DNA of 64,000 nt, from contig NOUX01000013.1 of NCBI GenBank assembly GCA_002245855.1, positions 31,338 to 95,337 on the forward strand. Reading direction: 5' to 3'. The position numbers and the translations under genes were made by a program. Below are positions 35,480 to 45,290 of this stretch, in pieces. Origin of the DNA: Sphingobacterium cellulitidis. Its GTDB lineage: Bacteria; Bacteroidota; Bacteroidia; Sphingobacteriales; Sphingobacteriaceae. Each line of letters opens with the position of its first letter. Positions within the stretch are counted from its first letter, which is position 1. The notes below the pieces were generated by a model that was not told the DNA's origin, did not search any database, and saw nothing but the letters and a program-made list of their open reading frames with translations.

Positions 35480-35935
35480 AAATTTTTTTTTTGTTATCAA
35501 TAAAATGTTTTTCATGCAGTGTCAAAACCTTATTTAGATAGTTTCTACACTGTTGATGTCTTATTAACGATATCAATTCCAATCCATTAGGCATTACCAC
35601 TTATCAATATTTAATCATTAAACTATTTGATATAAAATTGGTAAAACATTGAATTATAGCGGTTATTGCATTGAGTAATAATTTAATTCGACCATTTTAA
35701 TATGTTAAATTTATGTTGCCAATATGTTATGTAATTATCCTTATTAATATTCAGTTTGTATCATTTCGAAAACAATTTGAAAGAAAAACATAGTTTAAAT
35801 GCAGTAGGGGCAGTTTTTGAAAGGCTTTTTTCTTTTAGCATCACCTATAGACCTTATCATTTTATGAGAATTTGAATAAAAAAGAAAGGCTGCCTAATTA
35901 TTAGACAGCCTTCAATCAAATTTCTTGTAATTGGA
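35480..35935. other. AT-rich intergenic region
   Basis: About 455 bases between the PepSY-like gene and the susD-like gene. It holds the susD-side terminator at 35886-35912 and must hold the promoter of the PepSY-like gene. I see no small gene or RNA. Confidence 0.4.
35883..35912 (-). terminator. Rho-independent terminator of the second SusCD operon
   Basis: AAGGCTGcCTAA (35886-35897) pairs with TTAGaCAGCCTT (35901-35912) with one mismatch. On the minus strand it is followed by a T-rich run. It lies 23 bases after the SusD stop. Confidence 0.75.
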
Positions 35936-37393
35936 TTATTTCTCCCACCAAACTTTGGTATGGTAAGTATCACCTCCCATTTGTTCTACTGCTTTTGCGT
36001 AGTTTGTTGGGTTGAATCGTCTTACCTCATTTTTATACATAAATCTTGAAGGCATAACCCCATCATGTAGCATAAATTCCGTCTTTGGTAATTTCGGAAA
36101 ACCTGTTCTTCTATACTCAAACCATTGTTGATAATCTACCATAAACAAACCCAAGTATTTCTGTAACATAATCCTTTCCAATGTCCCATTAAATTGTGCC
36201 TCTGGCTTGTCAAAGTAATTCGCTGGAAGAACCCCACCATATTGTTCTATGGAAGCTTTCACACCTTTTTCATAAGCCGCCTTCGCTTCTGCAGTCTGTC
36301 CCAAGGCTAAATAGGTCTCAGCCTTGATAAACTCAACCTCTGAATAAGGCATAATGATTTCCTTTATCGGAGTACCAACTACATTAGGGTACATTAAATC
36401 TCCATTTGGAGTACTTGGACTATATTTAATCCCTGATAAATCGCCAGAATGACCCGCCGGTATACCTTTGTAGCCTATCTTGACAATCTTATTTTCCACT
36501 AGTTCCGTGGCTTCGGTCATAATAAATGGCCTTCTAGGATCCTCTAAACTATTTAAATGATCTACAAAGAAGGAGGCCATGGCCGTAAAATTCACATAAT
36601 CTTGACGACGACCCCAAGCATAATCATAGGGTGGAATCCCTGTGATGGTTACCATAGCAGCCTCTTCATTGGATGTGAAAATTGGATAATTCTCAGGATC
36701 ATCTAGAATAGCCTTGATCTTAGCATATGCATTTGTCCTTTTTGATGTCCTTAAAATATAACGTAGTAAGATGGAATTGTTGAATTTCCGCCAATTCTCC
36801 TTTTTGTTATTATATAAAAGATCATTTCCATTCATGGTTGAAGGATCCGTATATGTTGTGTTCGCCTTTTCTAAGGCCGCAATCATATCCATATAAATCT
36901 TTTCTTGGGTGTCGAATACAGGTTGATCCACCCCTTCCTCAGCTTGCATAGCTTCTGAAAGTGGAACATCTCCAAAACTATCTGTAAGGATTCCTACAAT
37001 ATATGCTCTTAGAGTAGTTGCTACAGCTTCATACACCGGGAGCTTGGTATTCCCATTAATTGCTGCACTCTCTAACTCGCGTACATTTCTTAGAAATCGG
37101 TAGCAATTGTTCCAGGTTCCATCACCCGAGGTTTCCGTAAAGTAATAGCGATGGGTCCCATTTGCAGCACTTGGATTTGATAAGCCATCCTGCATAATTT
37201 CCCAGGTAAAACTGTTGCTCCTTGTGGTAAAATAGGTCGACATACCATAAACCGTTGGTGTTACTAAGGTTCCTGGGGCAACCACCTCTAGTTTATTTGG
37301 ATCTGTGTTCAGATCATCAAAATTTTTGGTGCAACTTGTTAATCCTCCTGTCAATACAAGAGCAATTAATATATTTTTATAGTTGATTTTCAT
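35936..37393 (-). CDS. SusD/RagB-like lipoprotein (SusD-like 2 type)
   Basis: A 485-residue surface lipoprotein (Cys21 in TGGLTSCTKNF). NFDDLNTDPNKLEVVAPGTL after the lipobox is the opening of the SusD-like-2 group (PF12771). Later landmarks are CYRFLRNVRELE, AYIVGILTDSFGDVPLSEA (a TPR-like helix in two parts) and IIMPYSEVEFIKAETYLALG. It binds the substrate of the SusC barrel encoded ten bases upstream. This SusCD pair has no enzyme gene next to it, so its substrate may be a peptide or a sugar released by enzymes encoded elsewhere. Confidence 0.94.
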   Translation of the reverse strand: MKINYKNILIALVLTGGLTSCTKNFDDLNTDPNKLEVVAPGTLVTPTVYGMSTYFTTRSNSFTWEIMQDGLSNPSAANGTHRYYFTETSGDGTWNNCYRFLRNVRELESAAINGNTKLPVYEAVATTLRAYIVGILTDSFGDVPLSEAMQAEEGVDQPVFDTQEKIYMDMIAALEKANTTYTDPSTMNGNDLLYNNKKENWRKFNNSILLRYILRTSKRTNAYAKIKAILDDPENYPIFTSNEEAAMVTITGIPPYDYAWGRRQDYVNFTAMASFFVDHLNSLEDPRRPFIMTEATELVENKIVKIGYKGIPAGHSGDLSGIKYSPSTPNGDLMYPNVVGTPIKEIIMPYSEVEFIKAETYLALGQTAEAKAAYEKGVKASIEQYGGVLPANYFDKPEAQFNGTLERIMLQKYLGLFMVDYQQWFEYRRTGFPKLPKTEFMLHDGVMPSRFMYKNEVRRFNPTNYAKAVEQMGGDTYHTKVWWEK

Positions 37394-37403
37394 TATTTTC
37401 TGC

Positions 37404-40400
37404 TTAGAAGTTTACTTTCAAATTCATCCCAAATGTTCTTGTACTTGGCATCTGCCCCATTTCAACACCAGGCATAATGGTAGCACCATTCAAAGCTGCT
37501 GTTTCAGGATCGTACATCGGAAAATTGCTAATCATGAATAGATCTCTTCCAAAAAAGGCGACCGAAGCGCTATTCATCTTCCATCTTGATACCCATGTTT
37601 TTGGTAATGCATATTCAAATCTAACCTCGCGAAGTTTCAAATAGGAAGCATCAAAACTGTTGGTTTCAACATTCGCTCTTCTATAATAATCGGCGTAGTA
37701 GGTGTTAATTGCAACTTCTTTCGTATTTGGACTGAAAGACCCATCTTCATTCTGAATAACTCCTTCACCAACTAATTTCCCTGTCTCACGGCCACGTAAT
37801 GTGTGCTCCAACTTTCCTTGCTCCGTCATCTTATGATGCGTTTGAGAATAAACAATACCGCCGTATTGGCCATCAATTAAGGCGCTAAGGGATAAATTCT
37901 TATACCTGAATTCATTGTGGAAGCCCCCACGCCAATCAGCATAGGCATTGCCAATTTTCACTTTATCCTCAGGACGAACTGGCAACCCAGTTTTCGCATC
38001 ATAGATAACCTGCCCTTGATCATTGCGAACTAAGCCATAGCCCCATAGGTCTCCTGTAGAACCACCAACAGTGGCAATGATCTCTGCAACTCCTGATCCG
38101 CTGGATGCAATTATCTGCTGTGGTGTCTCAACACCTTCACTCAATTCTAATATCTTGTTGTTGTTCTTCGCCCAGTTTGCACTTACATTCCATTGGAAAT
38201 TTTCATTTCTAACTGGAGTGCCTGATAAACTCAATTCCCAACCCCTATTCTGAATCAAACCACCATTGATAATCTCTGAACTAAAACCCGTCGTCACATC
38301 TCTGGGAACCCGTAATATTTGGTTTCTCGACCTGTTGAAATAATAGTTTACATCTGCGGTCAAGCGATTGTTAAAAAAGGAAATATTCAATCCAGCTTCT
38401 GTAGAGTTTGAAATCTCCGGTTTTAAATTAGCATTATGCAACAAGGATGGTGCCTCCGCTGAACCTGGAAAAATCGAGGAATTAAAATATTTGATAGTTT
38501 GATATGGATCGGCATCATTACCTACCTGAGCCCATGAAAAACGTAGTTTCGCAAATGAAATTGAACTCGGCATCTCCAGCATCTCACTCAATACAAAACT
38601 ACTGCTTACGGATGGATAAAAATATGAACGGTTATTACTTGGCAGGGTAGATGACCAGTCATTTCTTGCTGTTAAATCAACAAAAATCATCTCTCTCCAA
38701 CCTAAGTTGACCATTCCAAAAATACTTTGAATCTCTTTTTGCGTGATAGTGTTGTCAGCAAATGGAGAAGTGGAAGCGTTAGAAAGTTTATAAACTCCAG
38801 GAGATGTCAGGCCACGTGCTAAACCTATGTTTTCTTTGAGATCTCGTCTCATCAAATTTCCCCCTAGGGATGCACGTATGCTGAAATCCTCATTGATCTT
38901 ATCATTGAAGGAAAGTAACGCATCCGTATTTGATTCCATATAGAATAGATCTTGTTGTTTGTAATATCCTAAAGGAAAGTTCGCGGTATCCCAAGGTCTC
39001 CGTTGCTGTCTCTGATCGGAACGCATAGAAATACCCGATCTTAACATGATCTCCCATTTTGGGTTAAAAGTATACTGCCCCTGCAACATCCCATCAATAC
39101 CATGACTCTGCAGTGAGTTTGTCATCTCATATGCAATGATGAATGGATTCTCGATGTAGGAACTGAATGGATGGATTTGTTCAATGTTTTCTCTATCCTT
39201 CTTCCACATCGGACGATACCAGTCCAAACTGATACTTGGATTTTGGAAAATCATAAAGTATGCAATAGATTGATTGTTATATCCTGTCCCAGGTAGATTA
39301 TCACTACTCTTATTTGTATAGTTCACCTTCATATTGATGCGCAATTTCTCACTGAGCTTTGCTGAAGAGTTAATAGCTGCGACCAACCTTTGAAAGCCTG
39401 TATTCGGCATGATCCATGAATTCTTGGTATGGGTTAAGGATGCCCTTGAGCTAAATACCTCATTCCCTCCATCCAAGGAAATACTATTCATATAGGTTTC
39501 TCCGACATTGAAGAAATCCTTTACACCGCCTTTATAAGCAACCCAAGGGGTGCGTGTTGTTCCTCCGGTTTCCGTATTTGGGTCATATTGGAAATATTCC
39601 TGACCATTAAACTTAGGACCATAGGCACTGGAAGTAGAACCTGTGTTCTTTCCGTCTTGGGTAAGTCCGTATGAATAGTATTGCTCTCCATCAGCATTAC
39701 GGTCCAGATTTCCTTGACCATATTCGTATTGAAAGTCTGGCCATTTTAATATGGATTGAAAACTGCTGTTTGAATTGATGGAAATACCAATTCCTTTTTT
39801 ATTCTTATTCCCTGACTTAGTGGTAATAATCAAAGCTCCATTTCCTGCTCGGCTACCGTAGAGCGCAGTCGCAGCAGCTCCTTTTAGTACCGAAATCGAT
39901 TCTATGTCGTCGGGATTGATATCTCCTAAACCATTTCCAAAGTCAATCGGAATATCTTTGTCCGGTCCGCTTGATCCTGCACCATACGCATCAGTAACGC
40001 CTGAACTAAAGCGGCCATTCACCATTGGGATACCATCCACAACTATTAAAGCCTCATTATTTTTAGGATCCAATGAACGGTCACCTCTTAAATTGATCCT
40101 AGCGGTATTCAATGGACCTGAACTTGCTTGGGTAATAGACAATCCTGCAACCTTTCCTTTCATCGCATCTACCCAGTTGCTAGGTGTCGCATCCGTCATT
40201 TGCTTGCCTGTTACCTGACTTACTGCATATCCTAATGATTTCTCCTCCCTCTTTATCCCCAATGCAGTAATAATTACTTCCTCAATCGACTCATCTGAAG
40301 TAGTCAAGTTTATGCGGACTGATTGACTATCTGAAGTCCATTGCTGTGTCTTTGAATGGTATCCTAGACTCTGAAATATGACTGGCTTCCCAGATTCAAC

Positions 40401-40667
40401 TTGGATAGAAAACTCGCCATTTGCATTACTGGTTCCGATAACTTTGCCCTCCGAAAGAATGGTTACTCCACTCAAACGGGTATTAGTTCCTTCGTCATAA
40501 ATAACCCCAGAAATACTAATCTTTTGTTGATTCGGCCACTCCTTTTTGGCAACCTCGGTTGAATAGGAATTGGCAATTGCCGGACTAATCCCTAGACCTA
40601 ATAGTAAAATAAGTGTACTGTAGGTTCGTGTGGAACCTCGATGGAAATCAGAAAAAACCTTTTTCAT
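37404..40667 (-). CDS. SusC/RagA family TonB-linked outer membrane transporter
   Basis: A 1087-residue complete SusC. Signal peptide near residues 15-33; a carboxypeptidase-regulatory-like domain (KISISGVIYDEGTNTRLSGV, residues 48-130); the TonB box region EEVIITALGIKREEKSLGYA; a plug domain with KGKVAGLSI, RINLRGDRSL and ISVLKGAAATALYGSRAGNG; then the barrel, ending in FGMNLKVNF. It imports a ligand delivered by the SusD-like protein encoded next. No sigma/anti-sigma or hybrid sensor gene is adjacent, so its regulation is not local. Confidence 0.96.
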   Translation of the reverse strand: MKKVFSDFHRGSTRTYSTLILLLGLGISPAIANSYSTEVAKKEWPNQQKISISGVIYDEGTNTRLSGVTILSEGKVIGTSNANGEFSIQVESGKPVIFQSLGYHSKTQQWTSDSQSVRINLTTSDESIEEVIITALGIKREEKSLGYAVSQVTGKQMTDATPSNWVDAMKGKVAGLSITQASSGPLNTARINLRGDRSLDPKNNEALIVVDGIPMVNGRFSSGVTDAYGAGSSGPDKDIPIDFGNGLGDINPDDIESISVLKGAAATALYGSRAGNGALIITTKSGNKNKKGIGISINSNSSFQSILKWPDFQYEYGQGNLDRNADGEQYYSYGLTQDGKNTGSTSSAYGPKFNGQEYFQYDPNTETGGTTRTPWVAYKGGVKDFFNVGETYMNSISLDGGNEVFSSRASLTHTKNSWIMPNTGFQRLVAAINSSAKLSEKLRINMKVNYTNKSSDNLPGTGYNNQSIAYFMIFQNPSISLDWYRPMWKKDRENIEQIHPFSSYIENPFIIAYEMTNSLQSHGIDGMLQGQYTFNPKWEIMLRSGISMRSDQRQQRRPWDTANFPLGYYKQQDLFYMESNTDALLSFNDKINEDFSIRASLGGNLMRRDLKENIGLARGLTSPGVYKLSNASTSPFADNTITQKEIQSIFGMVNLGWREMIFVDLTARNDWSSTLPSNNRSYFYPSVSSSFVLSEMLEMPSSISFAKLRFSWAQVGNDADPYQTIKYFNSSIFPGSAEAPSLLHNANLKPEISNSTEAGLNISFFNNRLTADVNYYFNRSRNQILRVPRDVTTGFSSEIINGGLIQNRGWELSLSGTPVRNENFQWNVSANWAKNNNKILELSEGVETPQQIIASSGSGVAEIIATVGGSTGDLWGYGLVRNDQGQVIYDAKTGLPVRPEDKVKIGNAYADWRGGFHNEFRYKNLSLSALIDGQYGGIVYSQTHHKMTEQGKLEHTLRGRETGKLVGEGVIQNEDGSFSPNTKEVAINTYYADYYRRANVETNSFDASYLKLREVRFEYALPKTWVSRWKMNSASVAFFGRDLFMISNFPMYDPETAALNGATIMPGVEMGQMPSTRTFGMNLKVNF

Positions 40668-41060
40668 AAAAATTGGATGTTAGATGGAGAGGGTTCGTGG
40701 TTGAATTCCTCAGCAGGCTCAAAATTAATTAGGTGTTGTTAAGATAATGTTATCAATCGGTTAACAATTAATAAATCAATAATACTGAAAAATGTTTTAA
40801 CTAATTAATAATAAATATTTATCGGTTTTAGATAATGCTAGGAGGGGTTTTTTTGAAAATTGTAAAATTTAGGTTAACCAAATAACTCTTGATATGATTT
40901 TTATAATCATTCAGTAAATCCTGTTCTAAGTAAAATTGAATGCTTCCAATGGACTTTGGAAGAAAAGGAGAGGTGAAATCTTGTGTTGAAATAAAGCCTT
41001 GATATTTTTGGCTTTCCTAGGAGCTGATTTAAGACATTCTAAATCAGCTCCAAAGAGTTT
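40668..41060. other. AT-rich intergenic region with one strong inverted repeat
   Basis: The region upstream of susC must contain its promoter. Near its other end, GGAGCTGATTTA (41020-41031) pairs perfectly with TAAATCAGCTCC (41040-41051). The hairpin lies nine bases beyond the oxygenase stop on the minus strand. It lacks a good T tract on that strand, so it is a possible terminator only. Confidence 0.5.
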
Positions 41061-41888
41061 TTATAATAGACGAGCAACAATTTTTTTATAGATCCTCTCG
41101 AGGATAGGCTTTTTTCTTCTACCTTCTTCAAAGGCTTCAAAAGCATTTGAATCTTCAGCTGAATCTTTTCTTTTTACAAAAATTGAATTGTGCCCATCCC
41201 TAAAAGCAATTGCTTCGGCCTCAGGCCTTCCATAGGAATAGTAATATAAAGCCAAAGATTTTCTGCTGTCATCTTCCGGACATGTTATTGGATTGGGTAA
41301 TCCATGATAGGAAATTGAAGTCGTTGAAAACATAGCAATCGTATTGAATGAAGGTAATACTTTCTCAACACAGCCTGTCAATTCCTTATTCCATAATTCA
41401 AAATGACCACCATACTCTTCCTTCCAATCCTTGTTTAAATACACAATAAAGTTGACCCGACGATCTAATCCATTGATAGGATGTTTATTGAAATCAGCAT
41501 GAACCTTTAACAAACCTTCTCTTTTCATCTCATGTAAACCCGCTCCTGAAAAATAAGGATCCCCAAACAAAGTCTCGTCAATCTCGGTGATCTCCTTCAC
41601 AAAATGTAAAAACGGCTCCGAATTTAGAAAATGCATTAAGGCCTTGGTCTTTGGCCCAAATAATTCTTCCCCATTCCCAGCAAATTTCTTCTGCAAAGGG
41701 TCATTGTAAACAATGTTGTTTCCTTTGGATAAATCCGGAAATTCTGCCAATACCTCTGATAAAAATTCAGGGTTGAAAAAGTTCTCAAAACTGATGCTTG
41801 GAAAGGGATCTGCATTCCTGTATTTGGCCTTATGCTGTTTAGCATATGCCATTAGATCTTGATTATGTAAATTAAGATAAGGGTTCAT
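41061..41888 (-). CDS. 2OG-Fe(II) oxygenase family protein
   Basis: A 275-residue cytosolic dioxygenase with the Fe ligands HxD in KVHADFNKHP and the distal His in SISYHGLPNPI, followed by the 2-oxoglutarate-binding Arg in SRKSLALYYYS. It uses 2-oxoglutarate and O2 to hydroxylate its substrate. The layout resembles proline/amino-acyl hydroxylases found near polysaccharide or lipopolysaccharide genes. The substrate is unknown. It is a single gene. Confidence 0.88.
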   Translation of the reverse strand: MNPYLNLHNQDLMAYAKQHKAKYRNADPFPSISFENFFNPEFLSEVLAEFPDLSKGNNIVYNDPLQKKFAGNGEELFGPKTKALMHFLNSEPFLHFVKEITEIDETLFGDPYFSGAGLHEMKREGLLKVHADFNKHPINGLDRRVNFIVYLNKDWKEEYGGHFELWNKELTGCVEKVLPSFNTIAMFSTTSISYHGLPNPITCPEDDSRKSLALYYYSYGRPEAEAIAFRDGHNSIFVKRKDSAEDSNAFEAFEEGRRKKPILERIYKKIVARLL

Positions 41889-42182
41889 AGTAGTAAGTAT
41901 GATTTCGGCTTTTAGCCTATTAAGTTAAAATTGATTTGATGACATAAAGTTCGATAATAATATTTCTTTACTTAGAAGCATTAATTGATTATACTTGCTT
42001 TTGTCAACTTTTATCTACAGCCTTTTCGACAATTATTTAACCCCATATTAAAATTTGATATTTTTAAACAAACTATTGAATACTAAGAGGTTAAGATTTC
42101 GCGCTAAGGTCATATTTTTAAATAAAAACATTTGTTGTCACAAACTGTTATTCATGGGATTATAAACTTTAAAACATCGAAT

Positions 42183-42401
42183 ATGAAAGGAAATTGGATT
42201 CTAAAATTCCGCCCATTAGCATTCATTATGCTCTTATTTGTTTCACTACAATCATGGGCTCAAGACAAAGGATTAGATATCAATGTAGATATTGATAAAG
42301 GGGATGATGGTATGTTCTCCAAACCCTGGGTATGGGTAGTCGGAGGTGCTGTATTTATTCTACTACTCGTAGCTTTGTTGAGGGGTGGGGGAAAAAAATA
42401 A
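42183..42401 (+). CDS. Small secreted/membrane protein with C-terminal TM helix
   Basis: A 72-residue protein. The ATG at 42183 is chosen because it begins a signal peptide (FRPLAFIMLLFVSLQSWAQ). A short acidic stretch (LDINVDIDKGDD) is followed by one membrane helix (WVWVVGGAVFILLLVALL) and a basic tail. I do not recognise it. A perfect terminator follows ten bases after the stop, which supports a real gene. Confidence 0.72.
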   Translation: MKGNWILKFRPLAFIMLLFVSLQSWAQDKGLDINVDIDKGDDGMFSKPWVWVVGGAVFILLLVALLRGGGKK

Positions 42402-42410
42402 TAAGAAATA

Positions 42411-42440
42411 AAAAAGGCTTTCATTCGAAAGCCTTTTCTT
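42411..42440. terminator. Bidirectional rho-independent terminator
   Basis: AAAAGGCTTTC (42412-42422) pairs with GAAAGCCTTTT (42427-42437) around a four-base loop, with A before and T after. It serves the 42183 gene and, read on the other strand, the small gene ending at 42453. Confidence 0.85.
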
Positions 42441-42452
42441 CTGAAATTAACT

Positions 42453-42680
42453 TTATAAACAGTTAGTGATTTCCCATCCAAAACCCAAAATAGGTTCAAT
42501 CTCCCCCTCCTGAGTTAACTTTTCTTGATAAGCATCCATTTCTAAATATTTGCTACTCGTCAATCCTATTTTTTTTAATTCTAAGCGGAAATCCTTGGAA
42601 ATAGAATTAGATGTGCCTAATAGAAATGTCCCCATTACTATTAATATGCTTATGCTCTTTTTGTTAGTGATACTTGACAT
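42453..42680 (-). CDS. Small secreted peptide, unrecognised
   Basis: A 75-residue ORF with an N-terminal hydrophobic signal (ISILIVMGTFLLGTSNSISK) and a short polar body ending GFGWEITNCL. It is preceded eight bases upstream by AGGAGG (42689-42694), a perfect Shine-Dalgarno that is rare in this phylum, and followed by a shared terminator. These two signs make it a credible gene. I do not recognise the family; it could be a precursor of a secreted peptide. Confidence 0.6.
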   Translation of the reverse strand: MSSITNKKSISILIVMGTFLLGTSNSISKDFRLELKKIGLTSSKYLEMDAYQEKLTQEGEIEPILGFGWEITNCL

Positions 42681-42962
42681 ATTTGCTTCCTCCTAATTTC
42701 TGTTTCTCAAATATGTCTCTATATCAGCTCTCTAACAAACAATGGATTGGCGGATTTATATATATCAAGGAATATAACTACTCAAATTATATAATTTAAG
42801 CAGAGATATGCCTTTTTACAAGTCTTATTGCTATGCCAACCCCTGAAATTATGCGCTTTTAAGAATTTTACTCTTTCTTTTTCTTATCTTGAAATTAACA
42901 ATACCTGATCTAAACCATCATCGTGTTTATTGCATTTATAAATCTAAAACTTACTTAAACCC

Positions 42963-43991
42963 ATGCTAATGAAAAAATTCTTGAAACCCTCTTCGCTAAA
43001 AATCCTCCTGTTTTTAAGTCTATTTCTTGGAATAAAAAATCATTTGATCGCCTTCAATAGCGTTGATCAACCTAAAAAAGTCAAGGTCATTTTTGATACA
43101 GATATGGGGCCAGATTACGATGATATCGGTGCAATAGCTATATTGCATGCCCTAGCTGATCAGGGTAAAGCAGAAATCCTAGCAACGGTAGCAAGTGATG
43201 CTCACAAGGATATCCCTGCAACTATTGAAGTCTATAATAAGTATTATAAGAGGGATGGAATTCCAGTAGGAAAAACTTCGAATCCATTGGCTCCTAATTT
43301 TACGGCTCCTAACAATTGGAATGAACAAATTATTAAAAAATTCTATCCCGAATTGCTGAATAAAAATTATGAAAATGCGGTCTCAATTTATAGAAAGGTG
43401 CTGGCAGAACAACCTGATAATTCTGTTACCTTAATTACAGTTGGTTTCATGACAAATATCAGTGAGCTATTACAATCCTATGCCGACCAATATTCTAAAT
43501 TAAATGGAATGGATTTGGTCAAGAAGAAAGTTAAGAATTGGGTAGCAATGGCTGCTGCATTCCCCCAGGGAAAGGAGTTTAATGTTTTTAAAGATGCTGA
43601 GTCAGCCAAATATGCATTCGATAATTTCCCGAAACCTATTTTGTTTTCTGGATTTGAAATTGGTGACCGTATAAAAACAGGTGGTAAAATCGCTGAACGT
43701 AATCTGCTAAATAGTCCGGTATCTGTAGGATATAAAATCAATTTAGAGACTTATGCAAATGAAGCCGTAAAGAACAGAAGCTCTTGGGATCAAACCGCCG
43801 TACTGATCGCCATTGAAAACCCCGAAGACTACTTCTACCTAAGCGGACCCGGAAAACTAATCGTTGATGAGGAAGGAAATAACCTTTGGGAACCAAATAA
43901 GAATGGGCTACATGAATTTATCATACATAAATACCCATATGATAAATTAGAAAGTGTTATAGATGAATTGATGTTGCAACAACCAAAGTAA
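42963..43991 (+). CDS. Nucleoside hydrolase family protein, exported
   Basis: A 342-residue protein with signal-like N-terminus (ILLFLSLFLGIKNHLIAF). The Ca-binding signature of inosine-uridine nucleoside hydrolases appears as VIFDTDMGPDYDDIGAIAIL (residues 41-60). Later motifs are VTLITVGFMTNISELL and WDQTAVLIAIENPEDYF. The enzyme splits the N-glycosidic bond of ribonucleosides. Two in-frame ATGs (42963, 42969) are possible starts. It is probably periplasmic and serves nucleoside salvage; it stands alone. Confidence 0.9.
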   Translation: MLMKKFLKPSSLKILLFLSLFLGIKNHLIAFNSVDQPKKVKVIFDTDMGPDYDDIGAIAILHALADQGKAEILATVASDAHKDIPATIEVYNKYYKRDGIPVGKTSNPLAPNFTAPNNWNEQIIKKFYPELLNKNYENAVSIYRKVLAEQPDNSVTLITVGFMTNISELLQSYADQYSKLNGMDLVKKKVKNWVAMAAAFPQGKEFNVFKDAESAKYAFDNFPKPILFSGFEIGDRIKTGGKIAERNLLNSPVSVGYKINLETYANEAVKNRSSWDQTAVLIAIENPEDYFYLSGPGKLIVDEEGNNLWEPNKNGLHEFIIHKYPYDKLESVIDELMLQQPK

Positions 43992-44198
43992 GTTTGAGCA
44001 ATAATTACCCTTTCCCAATAAATACCATTTTTGGGCTACTGCCTGAATAGTTAAATTCAGTAATTTGGTTTGGCGGCTGGTTCCTTAAAATTTTCCAAAA
44101 TCTATGTTTATTTGAAAGAATACTTTGAATCTGGAGAACTTATAAGAACTTTTTAATGTAATAACTGAAAAAATAATGAATGTTAGTGTGATCATTCA

Positions 44199-44363
44199 TT
44201 AACTTCTTTCTCGTAGAATGTACGATGTTTTATTGCATTGATTGCAAGAATACCGTTTAACCGGTAGAAAAAACAAGAATGATTTCACCCACCATGGCCT
44301 GCGAACTCGTGAGTAGAGATAGGCTTCTCCACAGTGAGGACACAAGGGGTGTGATTGACTCAT
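44199..44363 (-). CDS. Small zinc-ribbon protein
   Basis: A 54-residue protein from the ATG at 44363 (a longer start at 44393 is possible). Two CxxC pairs (CPHCGEA and CNQCNKT) flank a hydrophobic, basic loop (RRPWWVKSFLFFLPVKRY), the layout of small zinc ribbons found in Bacteroidota. The function is unknown. Confidence 0.6.
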   Translation of the reverse strand: MSQSHPLCPHCGEAYLYSRVRRPWWVKSFLFFLPVKRYSCNQCNKTSYILRERS

Positions 44364-44393
44364 CGCAGTTGTTTTTAAACTGATAATTTTCAT

Positions 44394-44816
44394 ATATTAT
44401 TGTAATAAATTTTAATGAATTAATATAATACCATCATCCCGGAAAAAGATTGGTTTAGGGTCTAGTAATACTATTAACGCCCAAACTATGTATTTATTTT
44501 GTCTTTTTAAGGGAGAAATAATACTCGTGAAAACATACTTGATTAACCAGCAAAATTCAAGTCGTTTAAACGCATGTAAGTTAGCCGATTGAAATTAAGA
44601 CGCTGTTAAGTAAATCCTAAAAAATAATTAAATATTGCAGGAAAGAAAACCCACAAATTAATGGTTTACGTGCTTAAATAAGTAAATTGATAAACAAATG
44701 TTTACATGTGTTACCAATTCTTGTTAATGGTTTCGTGTGATAGCGATAATACTTTTTAAAAATAACAAAAAGCAATGAAATTTGTTCTGTATTTAAATCA
44801 ATATTTTATCCAATAT
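44394..44816. other. AT-rich intergenic region
   Basis: About 420 bases between the zinc-ribbon gene and the small barrel gene, divergent on both sides. No terminator, RNA gene or repeat is visible. Confidence 0.4.
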
Positions 44817-45287
44817 ATGACTAGAATATTAACATTCATCCTATTATTCTCCTGCTTGTGCAGTATTACTTTGGCTCAAGAGAAAAATCCTAAAGCTAAT
44901 GGCTGGATATTCGGACCCTCATTAGGCTATCAATATCAGAGTGGAAGCTTCCTGAAAGCCTCTGCGTGGACTTTATTCGCCCCCAATCAATCCCAATACA
45001 TAAAATTTGATGCCGGCGCCAACTTTAATTGGATGATGAATCAAACAACGGTTATCCCTGAGTTTGGAATCACATATTATTTAAATAATGTAGCTGTTTG
45101 GCCACTCCTTAAAGGTGAAATTACCCCATATACCGCAACTGCCAAAGCTGGAATTAGTGTTTTTTCTATTCTTGAACTTTCCGCAGGTTATGGTTTTGAT
45201 ATAAATACCAAAGAAAATTTTAAGACAATTGATGGTTTCACCGTTGGGGTAGGGGTGAATATCCCACTGAAATTTCACCTTTACTAA
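44817..45287 (+). CDS. Small outer-membrane beta-barrel-like protein
   Basis: A 156-residue secreted protein. The start at 44817 opens the signal peptide (FILLFSCLCSITLAQ); the frame is open from 44775 without reason. The mature part is made of alternating strands (WIFGPSLGYQYQSG, YIKFDAGANFNWM, LELSAGYGFDIN, FTVGVGVNIPLKFHLY) with a C-terminal Tyr, suggesting a small eight-stranded barrel. It converges with the LytT-like gene with a three-base gap. The function is unknown. Confidence 0.72.
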   Translation: MTRILTFILLFSCLCSITLAQEKNPKANGWIFGPSLGYQYQSGSFLKASAWTLFAPNQSQYIKFDAGANFNWMMNQTTVIPEFGITYYLNNVAVWPLLKGEITPYTATAKAGISVFSILELSAGYGFDINTKENFKTIDGFTVGVGVNIPLKFHLY

Positions 45288-45290
45288 GGG

